A stretch of 64,000 nt of DNA from Branchipolynoe longqiensis (GCA_030323885.1 CM059187.1:121310593-121374592), one strand, 5' to 3'. Positions 42,780 through 53,536 are shown, numbered from the stretch's first letter. Program-made: numbers and translations. Notes: generated by a model from the letters alone, not told the origin.

Positions 42780-42890
42780 CCTCTCCCCATCTCCCAGACT
42801 CCCCCTCTCCCCCTCTCCCCGTCCCCCCCTCTCTCCACCTAACCGTCTCCCCCTCTCTCCACCTACCCCTCTCCCCGGCGCCCCCTTCAG
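42780..42890. repeat. CTCTCCCC-rich tract
   Basis: CCCCTCTCC words with two AACCGTCTCCCCCTCTCTCC-like copies. Confidence 0.8.
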
Positions 42891-42904
42891 GGCCCATATA
42901 AGTG

Positions 42905-43025
42905 ACCCGTTCCGGCCTTTATTTTGAGTAGTAATGATGGCGGCCACTAGGGAGCTCTGCTCGGGGGCGGGCTGTGTATTGATGGCTGCGGGCTGGCCGA
43001 CGGCTGGGCCAGAGTTAATGCAGTG
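42905..43025. promoter_or_regulatory. GC-rich segment with YY1-like and GC-box words
   Basis: ATGATGGCGGCCAC (about 42933-42946) and GGGGGCGGGC (about 42963) in CpG-containing DNA between two pyrimidine tracts. The same ATGGCGGCCACT word recurs at about 60583. Could be a TATA-less promoter; no exon identified. Confidence 0.28.
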
Positions 43026-43102
43026 GACGAGAATAGTATGTGTGTTTTATTGTGGTGCATGCTCGTCAGGCTTGTTGGTTAGTTAGTTTAGCACATCACT
43101 GC

Positions 43103-43343
43103 CCCCCCCCCCCCATCATCTCACCCCCTCCTGCTTCTCTTCCTCCTCCCCTCCCTTCTCCTTTTCTTCCTCCTCCCGCTTCTCCTCCTCCTCTTCTTCA
43201 TCCTCCCAATCTTCATCCTCTCCTCTACTCCTCCTCTCCACCTCCTCCCTTCCTCATTCTTCTCCCCCCTCCCCCTTCGCTCTCCACCCTATCCCCTCTC
43301 ACAACCCCTTCTTCTCCTCTCCCCCCCCCCCCCCCCCCCCCCC
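43103..43343. repeat. Pyrimidine tract ending in about 23 C
   Basis: (CTCCTT)n-like sequence with almost no purines on plus, ending in a C homopolymer at 43321-43343. Confidence 0.9.
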
Positions 43344-43400
43344 GTCCTGATATGACTTTAGATGTTGCTGGGACGTAAAACAACAACAAACAGACAACAA
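43344..43400 (+). mobile_element. SINE-A 3' tail fragment, plus strand
   Basis: GTCCTGATATGACTTTAGAT, GTTGCTGGGACGTAAAACAA, CAACAAACA, inserted between two pyrimidine tracts. Confidence 0.88.
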
Positions 43401-43575
43401 ACAACAACAAACCTCTCCCCCCTCCTCCTCTACCACCAGCTCCTCCTCCTTCTTCTCTCTCCTCCTCTTCCTCTCCTCCTCTTCCTCTCCTCCAGCTTCT
43501 TCTCTCTCCTCTCATCCTCTCCTCCTGCTCCCCCTTTCCCCTCTTCTTCCCTCCTCCAATCTTCTCTTCCTCCTC
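43401..43575. repeat. Pyrimidine tract CCTCCTCTTC
   Basis: Continues the composition of 43103-43343, so the SINE tail probably split one tract. Confidence 0.88.
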
Positions 43576-43593
43576 TACGTCAGTTAACAAACA

Positions 43594-43824
43594 AAAGTTT
43601 GTTTTATTTAACGATGCCTCCAGAACACATTGATTTTTATCATCTATTTCTTTGGAGGAAATCCACTGCCGCCACATAGCCTATTCTTTCTGATAAGCAG
43701 CAAGGGGTCTTTAATATGCACTTTCCCACAGACAAGACAGCACTTACCACAGCCTTTGATGAACTAGTTGTGGACCACTGGTTGGAACGGAAAATAGCCC
43801 AAACTGCGAATGTGTCCACTGAGC
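43594..43824 (-). mobile_element. SINE-B, minus strand, head-truncated
   Basis: AGTTTGTTTTATTTAACGAT tail, TTTCTTTGGAGGAAATCCAC, GCACTTTCCCACAGACAAGA, GTTGTGGACCACTGGTTGGA. About 40 bp is deleted after ATTTTTATCATC relative to the copy at 49239. Confidence 0.88.
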
Positions 43825-43984
43825 ATTCCCATGGAATGTGCAGCTGGTTACTGCGCATGTCGAAGCCATGAGTGAGATAAGCAGTGTTCACTTGAAGAAT
43901 GGACAATATTTAATTCCTTTAACAGGCATGATCGTTTCTCGCCGATCGACTGTTTCCTGATTAGTGTGGATTTGGAGGTGTCCA

Positions 43985-44045
43985 AGGCCTCCAATAAGTA
44001 AACAAATAAATAAATACAATAAATAAATAAATACAGTGAATAAAA
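43985..44045. repeat. (AAATA)n-like short array
   Basis: AAATAAATAAATACAATAAA tetramer/pentamer run. Confidence 0.75.
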
Positions 44046-44143
44046 AACCCTACTTCAAATAGGCGCGCACCAATGTCATATGAGCATATGTTATAGTCAC
44101 GTGACCACACAGGTCACTTAAACACGCACGGTATGTGAAAAGA

Positions 44144-44692
44144 GGGAGGGTGTTGCAGTGTGCAATTAATATCAACATATAATGTGAATATCGACATGCG
44201 TGCTGTATGCAGTGCAATGCATTAGGGAAAGCTCCGCAGTTGCACTTGGTGAAATATAGATGTGTGTGCTGTATGCAATGCAATGCAAGAGCAATGCAAT
44301 AGCAATGCAATAGCAATGCAATGCATTGGGAAAGCTGTGAAGGTGCAATCTCACTGAAATGGAGAGTGTTGCAGTGTGAATCTAATGTCAACATATAATG
44401 TGAATATAGACGCGCGGGCTGTATGCAATGCAATGCATTGGGAAAGCTGTGAAGGTGCAATATCACTGAAATGGAGAGTGTTGCAGTGTGAATTTAATAT
44501 CAACATATAATGTGAATATAGACGTGCAGACTGTATGCAATGCAATGCATTGGGAAAGCTGTGAAGGTGCAATATCACTGAAATGGAGAGTGTTGCAGTG
44601 TGAATCTAATATCAACATATAATGCGAATATAGATGCGCGTGCTGTATGCAATGCAATGCAATGCATTGGGAAAGCTGTGCAGGTGCGACCG
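44144..44692. repeat. 112-bp satellite, about five units, with a TGCAA pentamer core
   Basis: GGAGAGTGTTGCAGTGTGAA starts at 44361, 44473 and 44585 (exact 112-bp steps), with more diverged units from 44144. Each unit contains CTGTATGCAATGCAATGCAT, and one shows local expansion of AGCAATGCAAT (44285-44320). Confidence 0.92.
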
Positions 44693-44978
44693 ATACGGCT
44701 TATCTGAACACCGCCGAGTGTAGTACATGCGCGGTGATGCCCGTATGTCGAGAGTAATGCGGCTGCGCAGAAAACACGTCACCAACAGATAGAATAGCCT
44801 CGAACCCTGTAGCTTTATTGGGGGGACAATTGCACTGATGAAACTATGCTGGCTCCATCAATTATACCACGTCCAATGTATACAACACAGGCGGGTCTAG
44901 GCCAACACCACACAAATTGTACAACTGTTATTGCCATTCATGCTTATATTATTCATACTCGCAAGTCACATGGTCTCT

Positions 44979-45170
44979 GGCTTTACTAGGATAGTGCAAG
45001 GCCTGCTTGGCTCAGTGTTAGGATAATGTAAGTGGATGGGATATCGGGTCATGGTACTGGCGGCTTAGTGTCCCAGTCATGCAACACGATAAAGGTATCG
45101 TGATTGCATGCTATCATAATTGAAATGACTTGATATGTTGCTAGGATGTAAAACCTTGATGAATCAAACC
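44979..45170 (+). mobile_element. SINE-A, 5'-truncated and diverged, plus strand
   Basis: ACTAGGATAGTGCAAGGCCT, TCAGTGTTAGGATAATGTAA, GATATCGGGTCATGGTACTG, ATGTTGCTAGGATGTAAAAC. Confidence 0.85.
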
Positions 45171-45248
45171 AACTATCCTTTCCATAAATATGTAAAAAAA
45201 AAAAAAATATGTGCGTCAACTTGCAATATTTGTCTCAAGTATGTTAAA

Positions 45249-45413
45249 ACCCTGTTATAACGTGATCGTTGGGGGTCCATAAAATTGCATTGCGAAAACA
45301 GCAGGGTCACACTAAATCGGGGTTCAGTTTGAATTAAGGAATTGGACCCGATGAATCAATGCGTTATATCAGAATTTGTGTTAAATCAGGGCTCAATATA
45401 ACATGGTTTCACT
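45249..45413. mobile_element. MITE-like segment with CAGTGAAACC terminus
   Basis: Right end AACATGGTTTCACTG and left AAACCCTGTTATAACG form imperfect inverted ends. The interior has AATTGGACCCGATGAATCA and GTGTTAAATCAGGGCTC. Compatible with pogo/Tigger-type MITEs, inferred from the termini. Confidence 0.5.
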
Positions 45414-45553
45414 GTCTACAAGTTTTTCAGTATAATTAATGACTAATAGTGAGTAATACTATTTAATCGGAGCAGCCAGTCAGGTGTGAAAACAACAGAA
45501 AGCTCATCCATATATACTGCTCTTGCAGTTGTGCCGCGTGTGGATAGTAACTA

Positions 45554-45748
45554 CAGTAAAACCTCTCTAACCGACCACCTCCACAGATCGACCACTCCCC
45601 TATATCGATCACTTTATTTGGGTCCCAAACAGTCGCCCATACAATACCATTGTAACGATAACAAAAAACTCCATAAACTGACCCACCCTCCCTAAATGCA
45701 CCATTTAAAGGCGGTACCATGGTTGGTCGATTTAGAGAGGTTTTACTG
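45554..45748. mobile_element. pogo/Tigger-like MITE, CAGTAAAACCTCTCTAA termini
   Basis: CAGTAAAACCTCTCTAACCG at left and its inverted form TTTAGAGAGGTTTTACTG at right, with TA before the left end. 195 bp, no coding capacity. The interior includes CGACCACCTCCACAGATCGA. Confidence 0.78.
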
Positions 45749-46009
45749 TGGTTGACTATAGCTATCTGCAGATGGTTTGGTTAATGGTACCTCTGTGGAG
45801 ATACTGACCCAAGTGGAATACAGCTAAAGCACTCCATCACGAGGCTTCGGAATATTTGTGTTTTCAATATTTAGTTATTAGGCATTACTCATGTGTAATG
45901 TGATGCTGATGGATGTACTATGGCTACCAGACCTCATGTTCACTGTTTTAATTCGAATTGCAAAAACCCAAATTGGTAGGTTCCTAGGGATTGGTTTGAG
46001 TATGTGTTG

Positions 46010-46092
46010 TTTACATTCGTTGATTAAGTAGGGTAAATTTCAATCGCGGACAATTGGTCTTCCTCATTTCCCTGCTCCTTGCCCTATACTAA
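46010..46092 (-). mobile_element. SINE alternative 3' domain fragment
   Basis: AAGTAGGGTAAATTTCAATC, GGACAATTGGTCTTCCTCAT, TTCCCTGCTCCTTGCCCTAT: inverted relative to 38500. Confidence 0.7.
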
Positions 46093-46094
46093 TA

Positions 46095-46275
46095 CAGTAA
46101 AACCTCTCTAAATAGACCGACCATGGGACCGACTTTAAATGGTCCATTTAGAGAGGTGGTCGGTTTGGGGAGTTTTTTTCATCAGTACCTATAATGGTAT
46201 TGCAGTTGCAATCGTTTGGGACCCAAGTAAAGCGATCAATACAAGGGGAGTCGTCAATCTGTGGAGGTGGTCGGT
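46095..46275. mobile_element. pogo/Tigger-like MITE, second copy, right end lost to (CA)n
   Basis: CAGTAAAACCTCTCTAAATA with TA before it. The interior matches the inverted copy at 45554 (TTTGGGACCCAAGTAAAGCG, TGTGGAGGTGGTCGGTTA). The right terminus is replaced by a CA microsatellite. Confidence 0.75.
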
Positions 46276-46279
46276 TACA

Positions 46280-46295
46280 CACACACGCGCACACC

Positions 46296-46372
<77 letters not shown>
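46280..46372. repeat. (CA)n microsatellite
   Basis: About 40 CA units after CACGCGCACACC. Confidence 0.96.
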
Positions 46373-46736
46373 CCAAAAAGTATTAATGAAGCTCTAGGCA
46401 AAGTGATATTAAATATCCCCTAAATTTGACCTACTTATTGTAGTAAATCTTGCGACCTAACATCTGCTCACAGACTGATTTTAGCATGCTTTTATTTAGC
46501 TATAGTTTAGCGAATGTTTAGCGAACATTAACTTGATATTTACTGACGCTGATATGTTAGCAAAATGTCGACTGGTGCTTAGTTTGGTCCTGAAACTGGT
46601 TACTGGTAGGGGATCACAGTTTTATCTGTTTACTAGCAAATATTTATAGGATGGCTTACCGCGAAGGCAAGGGGTATTACTATTAGAGGCCTACTTGGCA
46701 ATGTGTCCAGTGGGTGTCAGGTATTCCCTGATAAGT
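46373..46736. other. No recognisable gene
   Basis: Single-copy-looking A/T-rich DNA before the 53-bp array. Confidence 0.4.
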
Positions 46737-48160
46737 CTATTGCCACTAGTTCTCCCCTATAACTGGTGCACACTAAAGGTTATCAGTGAGTTGATTGCCA
46801 CTCGTTCCACTATAACTGGTGTACACTAATGGTTATCAGTGAATTTATTGCCACTAGTTCTCCACTATAACTGGTGTACACTAAAGGTCATCAGTGAGTT
46901 TATTGCCACTAGTTCCACTATAACTGGTGCACACTAAAGGTTATCAGTGAGTTTATTGCCACTAGTTCCACTATAACTGGTGCACACTAAAGGTTATCAG
47001 TGAGTTTATTGCCACTAGTTCCACTATGACTGGTGTACACTAAAGGTTATCAGTGAGTTTATTGCCACTAGTTCCACTATAACTGGTGCACACTAAAGGT
47101 TATCAGTGAGTTTATTGCCACTAGTTCCACTATAACTGGTGCACACTAAAGGTTATCAGTGAGTTTATTGCCACTAGGTTATCAGTGAGTTGATTGCACT
47201 AGTTCCACTATAACTGGTGTACACTAAAGGTTATCAGTAAGTGTATTGCCACTAGTTCCACTATGACTGGTGTACACTAAAGGTTATCAGTGAGTTTATT
47301 GCACTAGTTCCACTATAACTGGTGCACACTAAAGGTTATCAGTGAGTTTATTGCCACTAGTTCCACTATAACTGGTGCACACTAAAGGTTATCAGTGAAT
47401 TTATTGCCACTAGTTCTCCACTATAACTGGTGCACACTAAAGGTTATCAGTGAGTTTATTGCCACTAGTTCCACTATAACTGGTGCACACTAAAGTTTAT
47501 CAGTGAGTTTATTGCCACTAGTTCCACTATAACTGGTGCACACTAAAGGTTATCAGTGAGTTTATTGCCACTAGTTCCACTATGACTGGTGTACACTAAA
47601 GGTTATCAGTGAGTTTATTGCCACTAGTTCCACTATAACTGGTGCACACTAAAGGTTATCAGTGAGTTTATTGCCACTAGTTCCACTATAACTGGTGCAC
47701 ACTAAAGGTTATCAGTGAGTTTATTGCCACTAGGTTATCAGTGAGTTGATTGCACTAGTTCCACTATAACTGGTGTACACTAAAGGTTATCCGTAAGTGT
47801 ATTGTCACTAGTTCCACTATAACTGGTGTACACTAAAGGTTATCAGTGAGTTTATTGGCACTAGTTCCACTATAATTGGTGCACACTAAAGGTTATCAGA
47901 GAGTTTATTGTCACTAGTTCCACTATATCTGGTGTACACTAAAGGTTATCAGTGAGTCTATTGCCACTAGTTCCACTATACCTGGTGCACACTAAAGGTT
48001 ATCAGTGAGTTTATTGCCACTAGGTTATCAGTGAGTTGATTGCACTAGTTCCACTATAACTGGTGTACACTAAAGGTTATCAGTGAGTCTATTGCCACTA
48101 GTTCCACTATACTTGGTGTAGACTAAAAGTTATGAGTGAGTTTATTCCCAGTAGTTCCAC
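46737..48160. repeat. 53-bp minisatellite with higher-order structure
   Basis: Unit GAGTTTATTGCCACTAGTTC + CACTATAACTGGTGCACACT + AAAGGTTATCAGT, about 26 copies. A recurring short unit (CCACTAGGTTATCAGTGAGT then TGATTGCACTAG) at about 47171, 47729 and 48020 marks blocks duplicated as multi-unit segments. Spacing is about 560 and 290 bp. Confidence 0.94.
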
Positions 48161-48170
48161 TTATTGCACC

Positions 48171-48422
48171 AGACAGGATGGCCGGATGAGTTGAATGTCC
48201 GTCATCTGTTTTGGTAGATCGTGAGATTCGAATCCATGGGTTCGAACCCTGGTCGAGTCAAACCAATGACTTAAAAACTGATACTTGTTAGTTCCTAGCC
48301 AGGTGCTCGGCATTATTGGGATAGGGCAAGGACTGGTTGGTTCAGTCTCAGGATAATGTGATTGAGTGGGATATCAGGTCATGGTGCTGGCAGCCTGGTC
48401 TCTCAGTGGGGCAGCACTATAA
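48171..48422 (+). mobile_element. SINE-A, 3'-truncated, plus strand
   Basis: GGATGGCCGGATGAGTTGAA head, GGGTTCGAACCCTGGTCGAG, body to GGGGCAGCACTATAA, then unrelated A/T-rich sequence in place of the tail. Confidence 0.9.
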
Positions 48423-48584
48423 TTGATTATATTAATTTTGAATTAAATGTGGAAATTTGACCAAATATAATAAATAGTGGAACCATGTGAGGGGAAGTTA
48501 ATTTCCACTATGCACATATAAAGTAATTTAAAATGTAAATTGTTAAATTTTAAAAGTATGAGGCGTGTCGTGAAGAATAGGATA

Positions 48585-48765
48585 GAAGGGGCAACCAACC
48601 CCAACTGCGAGCTGCGACTTATTGGGATGCGTACAATACTCAGGGGAGTGTGGGTCCTGGACTTATGCGGGTTTGTTGTACCCTAATAGTGTACACTGAC
48701 TTGTGACAGCGGGCGCTCATGGCAGCTTTATAGTGCTGCCTCAGTGGGATATCATTCTGCCAGTG
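48585..48765. repeat. Direct repeat copy 1 (with SINE-like tail domain)
   Basis: TTATTGGGATGCGTACAATA, CTCA, GGGTTTGTTGTACCCTAATA and GTGTACACTGACTTGTGACA recur at 49633-49795. The second half is an inverted SINE-A 3' domain (CTCATGGCAGCTTTATAGTG). Confidence 0.8.
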
Positions 48766-48838
48766 CCTGCTTCCTTTAGTCCTTCCTGAGGGACCAACAG
48801 AACTCGGAATGCATATATTGGCTCACACTCTCAAAGGA

Positions 48839-48895
48839 AAGTTTGTTTTATTTAACGATGCCTCGAGAGCACATTCGTTTTTATCATCAGGCTCA
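48839..48895 (-). mobile_element. SINE-B 3' tail fragment, minus strand
   Basis: AAGTTTGTTTTATTTAACGA, TGCCTCGAGAGCACATTC, TTTTTATCATC. The flanking GGCTCACACTCTCAAA (48819-48834 and 48888-48903) is duplicated, a 16-bp target-site duplication. Confidence 0.88.
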
Positions 48896-49238
48896 CACTC
48901 TCAAACAGTTTGATCATTATTAAAATTGGATATAAACATTTTTTTTAAACCCTAAAAATTCAATTAGAAATACTGGCGATGCATCAGATGTTATATGTTA
49001 AGGGTGGTGTAAAAGTTGTGATGGGGCACCAGAGAGTTAAGGGAGTGTGTGTGAGGGGATGAGGGGTGGGGGGTGCTTATTGCATGCCCACGGTAAAAGC
49101 CTTCAATACCAGGTTGATAGATAGGGCGTGTGCTGGCAGGTTTCCAACAGTCATGTTATCAGGCGCGCATGCGCTGTAAGAAATTGGGAACAAATCTAGT
49201 GTGTGCGTGTCTCATGCCAAGCTTACATCATCCGAAAA

Positions 49239-49490
49239 AGGAAAGCTCGTTTTATTTAATGACACCTCTACTAGAGCACATTGATTTTTGTATCATCGGC
49301 TATTGGAAGTCAAACATATGGTCATTCTGACATATTTCTTTGGAGGAAACCCGCTTCTGCCACATAGGCTACTCTTTCCGATAAGCAGCAAGAGGTCTTT
49401 TTATATGTACTTTCCCACAGACAGGACAGCACATACAACAGCCTTTGATGAACCAGTTGTGGACCACTGGTTGGAATGGAAAATAGCATG
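49239..49490 (-). mobile_element. SINE-B, minus strand, head-truncated
   Basis: GCTCGTTTTATTTAATGACA, CATCGGCTATTGGAAGTCAA, TGACATATTTCTTTGGAGGA, TACTTTCCCACAGACAGGAC, GTTGTGGACCACTGGTTGGA. Confidence 0.9.
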
Positions 49491-49632
49491 AATTTGAAAT
49501 GAGTTCAGAGCAAGGAAGCATGCCATGCTTTGGGTTGTAGATTTCCAGCAATTGGTGTCCCCCCCCCCCCCACCCTAGCAGTTGCTTCGTTGAGTTTTGT
49601 TTGTACTGTGTTCGCAGAACGACATGTACAGT

Positions 49633-49795
49633 TATTGGGATGCGTACAATACTCAAGATGGGAGTGTGTGTCCTGGACTTGTGTTATGTGGGTTTGTTGT
49701 AACTTGTACCCTAATAGTGTACACTGACTTGTGAGAGTGGGCGCGCATGGCAGCTTTATAGAGATGCCTCACTGGGATATTCTGCCAGTGCCGAA
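49633..49795. repeat. Direct repeat copy 2
   Basis: Counterpart of 48585-48765, with small insertions. The pair lies about 1.05 kb apart and may be an older repeat family. Confidence 0.8.
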
Positions 49796-49849
49796 AAGCG
49801 ACATCCCAAGGAATATTGGTTATTGGTTGTAATCTCTGACCCTCAGGAT

Positions 49850-50075
49850 AATGTGTGGGATATCGGGTCATGGTGCCGGCGGCTTGGTCCCCCAGTGGGG
49901 CAGCATTATAAATTGATTGTTTGGTGTTTGCTTTACGCCGTGTCGGCAGCATAGGTCATATTCACGGCAAGGGCATTATAAAAGTTGCCATGAGTTTGCA
50001 CTGTCACAAATCAGTACCCATCCTGATATGACCTTAGATGTTGCCACGACCTAAAACTCCAAACAACCTTGTTGA
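49850..50075 (+). mobile_element. SINE-A 3' half with a 60-bp inserted retro-fragment
   Basis: TCAGGATAATGTGTGGGATA, GGGCAGCATTATAAA, then 49913-49972 is an insert (GTTTGGTGTTTGCTTTACGC, CGTGTCGGCAGCATAGGTCA) flanked by a perfect 10-bp duplication GCATTATAAA (49903-49912, 49973-49982). The SINE then resumes to TGTTGCCACGACCTAAAACT. The insert looks like the 3' tail of another SINE on the minus strand. Confidence 0.88.
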
Positions 50076-50334
50076 ATATAATTTCAATCTAAACAGTAAA
50101 AGAATAACCTGTTAGCGCCACTGATTGACAGGGCATTTGCCATAGCAGCTGCCCCGTGCAGTGTGTTGTAAATAGACAACACATGGCCACAAACCACTTG
50201 CAGGCGCTAATCTCAACCCTGAGATAGGCACAGGGGCGGGCTATAAACATCAACACTGGAAGTAGACCGTGTGACCTGTCAAGTCGGGAAAACTTCCTCA
50301 ATTACGCGGAGATGTAGGGCCTGGGTTTTAATTG

Positions 50335-51625
50335 CAAACCAACCGGTTTGTCCTGCCACTGAGAATCCAGTCTTTAATTGACAACTGACCGGTTTGTCCT
50401 GCCACTGAGAACCCCCCCCCCCTCCCTTTAATTGACAACTGACCGGTCTATCCTGCCACTGAGAATCCCGCCTTTAATTGACAACTGACCGGTTTGTCCT
50501 GCCACTGAGAATCCAGTCTTGAATTGACAACTAACCGGTTTGTCCTGCCACTGAGAATCCAGTCTTGAATTGACAACTAACCGGTTTGTCCTGCCACTGA
50601 GAATCCTGTCTTTAATTGACAACTGACCTGTTTATCCTGCCACTGAGAATCCAGTCTTGAATTGACAACTGACCGGTTTGTCCTGCCACTGAGAATCCCG
50701 TCTTTAATTGACAACTGACTGGTTTGTCCTGCCACTGAGAATCCTGTCTTTAATTGACAACTGACCGGTTTGTCCTGCCACTGAGAATCCCGTCTTTAAT
50801 TGACAACTGACTGGTTTGTCCTGCCACTGAGAATCCCGTCTTTAATTGACAACTGACTGGTTTGTCCTGCCACTGAGAATCCCGTCTTTAATTGACAACT
50901 GACTGGTTTGTCCTGTCACTGAGAATCCCGCCTTTAATTGACAACCTGCCACTGATACATAGTCACGCCTTGAATTGACAACCAAATGGTTTGTTCAGCC
51001 ACTGGTAATCCAACCTTTAATTGACAACTCAGTGGTTTGTCTTGCCACTGATAGTCCAGCCTTGAATTTACAACTGACTGGTTTATCCTGCCACTGATAG
51101 TGCCACCTTTAATTGACAACCAACCGGTTTATCCTACCACCAGAGATAGATAATTACGCCTTTAATTGACAACCGACTGGTTTGTCCTCCCACTGATAGT
51201 CCCATCTTTAATTGACAACCAACCGGTTTGTCATACCATTAATACAGAATAATAGATAGGCATGCCTTTAATTGACAATCGACCGGTTTGTCCTGCCACT
51301 GATAGTCCTACCTTTAAGTGACAACCGACCGATATGTCTTGCCTCTGATATTCCAGGCTTTAATTGACAACCGACCGGTTTGTCTTGGCACTGATAGTCC
51401 TGCCTTTAATTGACAATGGACCGGTTTGTCCTGCCACTGATAGATAGTCACACCTTTAATTAACAACCGACTAGCTTACCCTGCGACTGAAAGTCCAGCC
51501 TTTAATTGACAACCAACCAGTTTGTCTTGCCACTGATAGTCCCGTATTTAATTGACAACCGACCGGTTTGTGTTGTCCTGATAGTCCCGTATTTAATTGA
51601 CAACCGAGTGGTTTGTCGTGTCCCA
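50335..51625. repeat. 46-bp minisatellite, about 28 units
   Basis: Unit TTTAATTGACAACTGACCGG + TTTGTCCTGCCACTGAGAAT + CCCGTC. Units before about 50930 are homogeneous (GAGAATCC). Later ones drift (GATAGTCC) and take TAGATAG insertions, so the right half is older or less homogenised. Confidence 0.95.
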
Positions 51626-51763
51626 GACAACCATTCATTAGATCAGATGAGAAGAGATAACTCGTGAAAACACCAACTCAACCATTGCTTCGGCAGTTTT
51701 GTCTTGATAATCGCCAAAGTGCGTCGGGCATTAATGTTCTGACATTTATCTGTACTGTGTGTT

Positions 51764-51766
51764 AAA

Positions 51767-51798
<32 letters not shown>

Positions 51799-51806
51799 GG
51801 GGGGGG
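51764..51806. repeat. (GT)n followed by about 25 G
   Basis: Short GT run, then a G homopolymer at about 51782-51806, among the longest G/C runs in the window. Confidence 0.9.
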
Positions 51807-52094
51807 TGAGCGGTAAGGCAAGCAGGTCTCACGATCTCGATATGAGTGCTTACTTGTTATGTCAGCCTATCTCTACCTGCTGAGCCTTTTCGTGGTTAGA
51901 TCCACAGACGCACACAGGAACAGATACCACCTGATAAAGGCTCTGGGTAAGCAGATACAAGCAACAGAAATAGAAAATGTCTGTTAGTGCTGCATGATAC
52001 CAGTACCAAGCGATCCTACCACTACCGACCGCTCCCCCCCCCCCCCCCCTCAGTACTCTAGGGAACAGACCTAAATGCTTTATAGGATAGCTTA

Positions 52095-52168
52095 AGATTC
52101 CTTCATTCATCCCCACCTTCACTCACTCACTCCTTCACTCACTCACTCACTCACTGACTGACTCATTT
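52095..52168. repeat. (CACT)n array
   Basis: TTCACTCACTCACTCACTGACTGACTC words. Confidence 0.8.
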
Positions 52169-52171
52169 ACT

Positions 52172-52770
52172 CGACCAGACGTGGTGGCCGAATCGGTAGA
52201 GCGGAGGCTTACCGTGCGGAAGGTTGGAAGTTCGAATTCTGGCCGAGTCAAACCAGTGACATACAAAATTGATACTTAGCTTGACACTTGACATTATTAG
52301 GATAGGGCAAGGGATGCTGTGCTCAGTGTCAGGATAATATGACTGAGTGGGAAAGTGGGTCATGGTGTCGGCGACCCGGTCTTCCAGTGGGGCAGCACTA
52401 TAATTATAAAGTCGCCATGAGTCCGCACTGTCACAAGTCGGTACCCATCCTGGTCTGACCTAATGCCAAGTACACACCTACCGTTTACGATTCGCGCACT
52501 AAAACTCGCGACGACCTTACGACTGAGAACAGGCCGATTCATTTTTCGAATCGCGAATCGTATTCGCAGGCAAGCAGTTTTAGCCCTGAAACTGAGTTTT
52601 AAATCGCGAATCGCAATCGGTAGATGTGCTAGGGTATCACACACCTAATGACTTTTGCACGCGAAACGGGCAGTTTTAGATCGTAAACGGTAGGTGGGTG
52701 CGGATGAACGGTAGGTGTGTACCTGGCATTAGATGTTGTTAGGATATTATAAAACTCCACCAAGCAAACA
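52172..52770 (+). mobile_element. SINE-A, plus strand, with a MITE in its tail
   Basis: Head GTGGTGGCCGAATCGGTAGA, AGTTCGAATTCTGGCCGAGT, body, then TGGTCTGACC is interrupted by a MITE (52464-52728). The tail resumes TTAGATGTTGTTAGGATATT. The intact SINE consensus GACCTTAGATG gives the empty site. Confidence 0.92.
52464..52728. mobile_element. TWA-flanked MITE, copy 2, inserted in a SINE tail
   Basis: TGCCAAGTACACACCTACCG against CGGTAGGTGTGTACCTGGCA. Flanks TAA (52461-52463) and TTA (52729-52731). The right end carries a short internal duplication (ACGGTAGGTGGGTGCGGATG then ACGGTAGG). Confidence 0.88.
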
Positions 52771-52774
52771 CTCA

Positions 52775-52900
52775 CTCACTCACTCACCTACTCTCAAGCA
52801 GCTACTCACTCAAACACTCACTAACAATCAGCTACTACCTCAGCCACTGACTCAACCAATCATTCAATCACTCACTTAGCTACTCACTCAACCACTCGTT
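52775..52900. repeat. CACTCA minisatellite
   Basis: CACTCACTCACTCACC then irregular CAGCTACTCACTCAAACACT words. Confidence 0.8.
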
Positions 52901-53060
52901 ACATCCATAATAAAAATGCCCCCTTAGATCGCCCCCCCCCCCACTCTCCGCTACACACACGCACCAAATACAAAAGAAAAGCAAAAATGTGGGTAGGTGG
53001 ATTTGGGATGGGAAGGGGGGGCATATCAGAAACATTACCTGCTTTGTTAAATGCTACTAA

Positions 53061-53325
53061 TGCCTGGCACACACCTCCCGTTTACGATTCACGCACTAAA
53101 ACTGACTGCGCATCACGACCCCGACCTGTCCCGTTTCACGACTAAAACTGCCCGATTCGTTTTTCGAATCCCTTGCGATTTCAGTTTTAACCCCTAAAAC
53201 TGAGTTTTAATTCGCGAATCGCAAGGCTCTGGTGTGCTAGGGGGTCGCACACCTAACGACTAAAACTCAAACTTATGCGTGAAGCGGGCAGTTTTAGATC
53301 CTATACGGGAGGTGTGTACCGGCCA
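53061..53325. mobile_element. TAA-flanked MITE, copy 3
   Basis: TGCCTGGCACACACCTCCCG at left, inverted GGGAGGTGTGTACCGGCCA at right. Perfect TAA duplication at 53058-53060 and 53326-53328. Same orientation as 52464. Confidence 0.88.
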
Positions 53326-53486
53326 TAAGTCGTGACATAATTCCTCAGAACAACTCGACTGTATGGTCTCTTGTAACTTTAGCTATGTCTTATGAATTAA
53401 ATTATTCTGTCAGTTGACACAAATTTGAATGTAAATTCAAGATTTTCGTGTAAATTTAAACAGAAACATATACATGTCCTTAATAT

Positions 53487-53489
<3 letters not shown>

Positions 53490-53536
<47 letters not shown>

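Noticed and set aside
46737..51625. CRISPR-like arrays
   Set aside because: Repeats are contiguous tandem units without unique spacers, in eukaryotic DNA.
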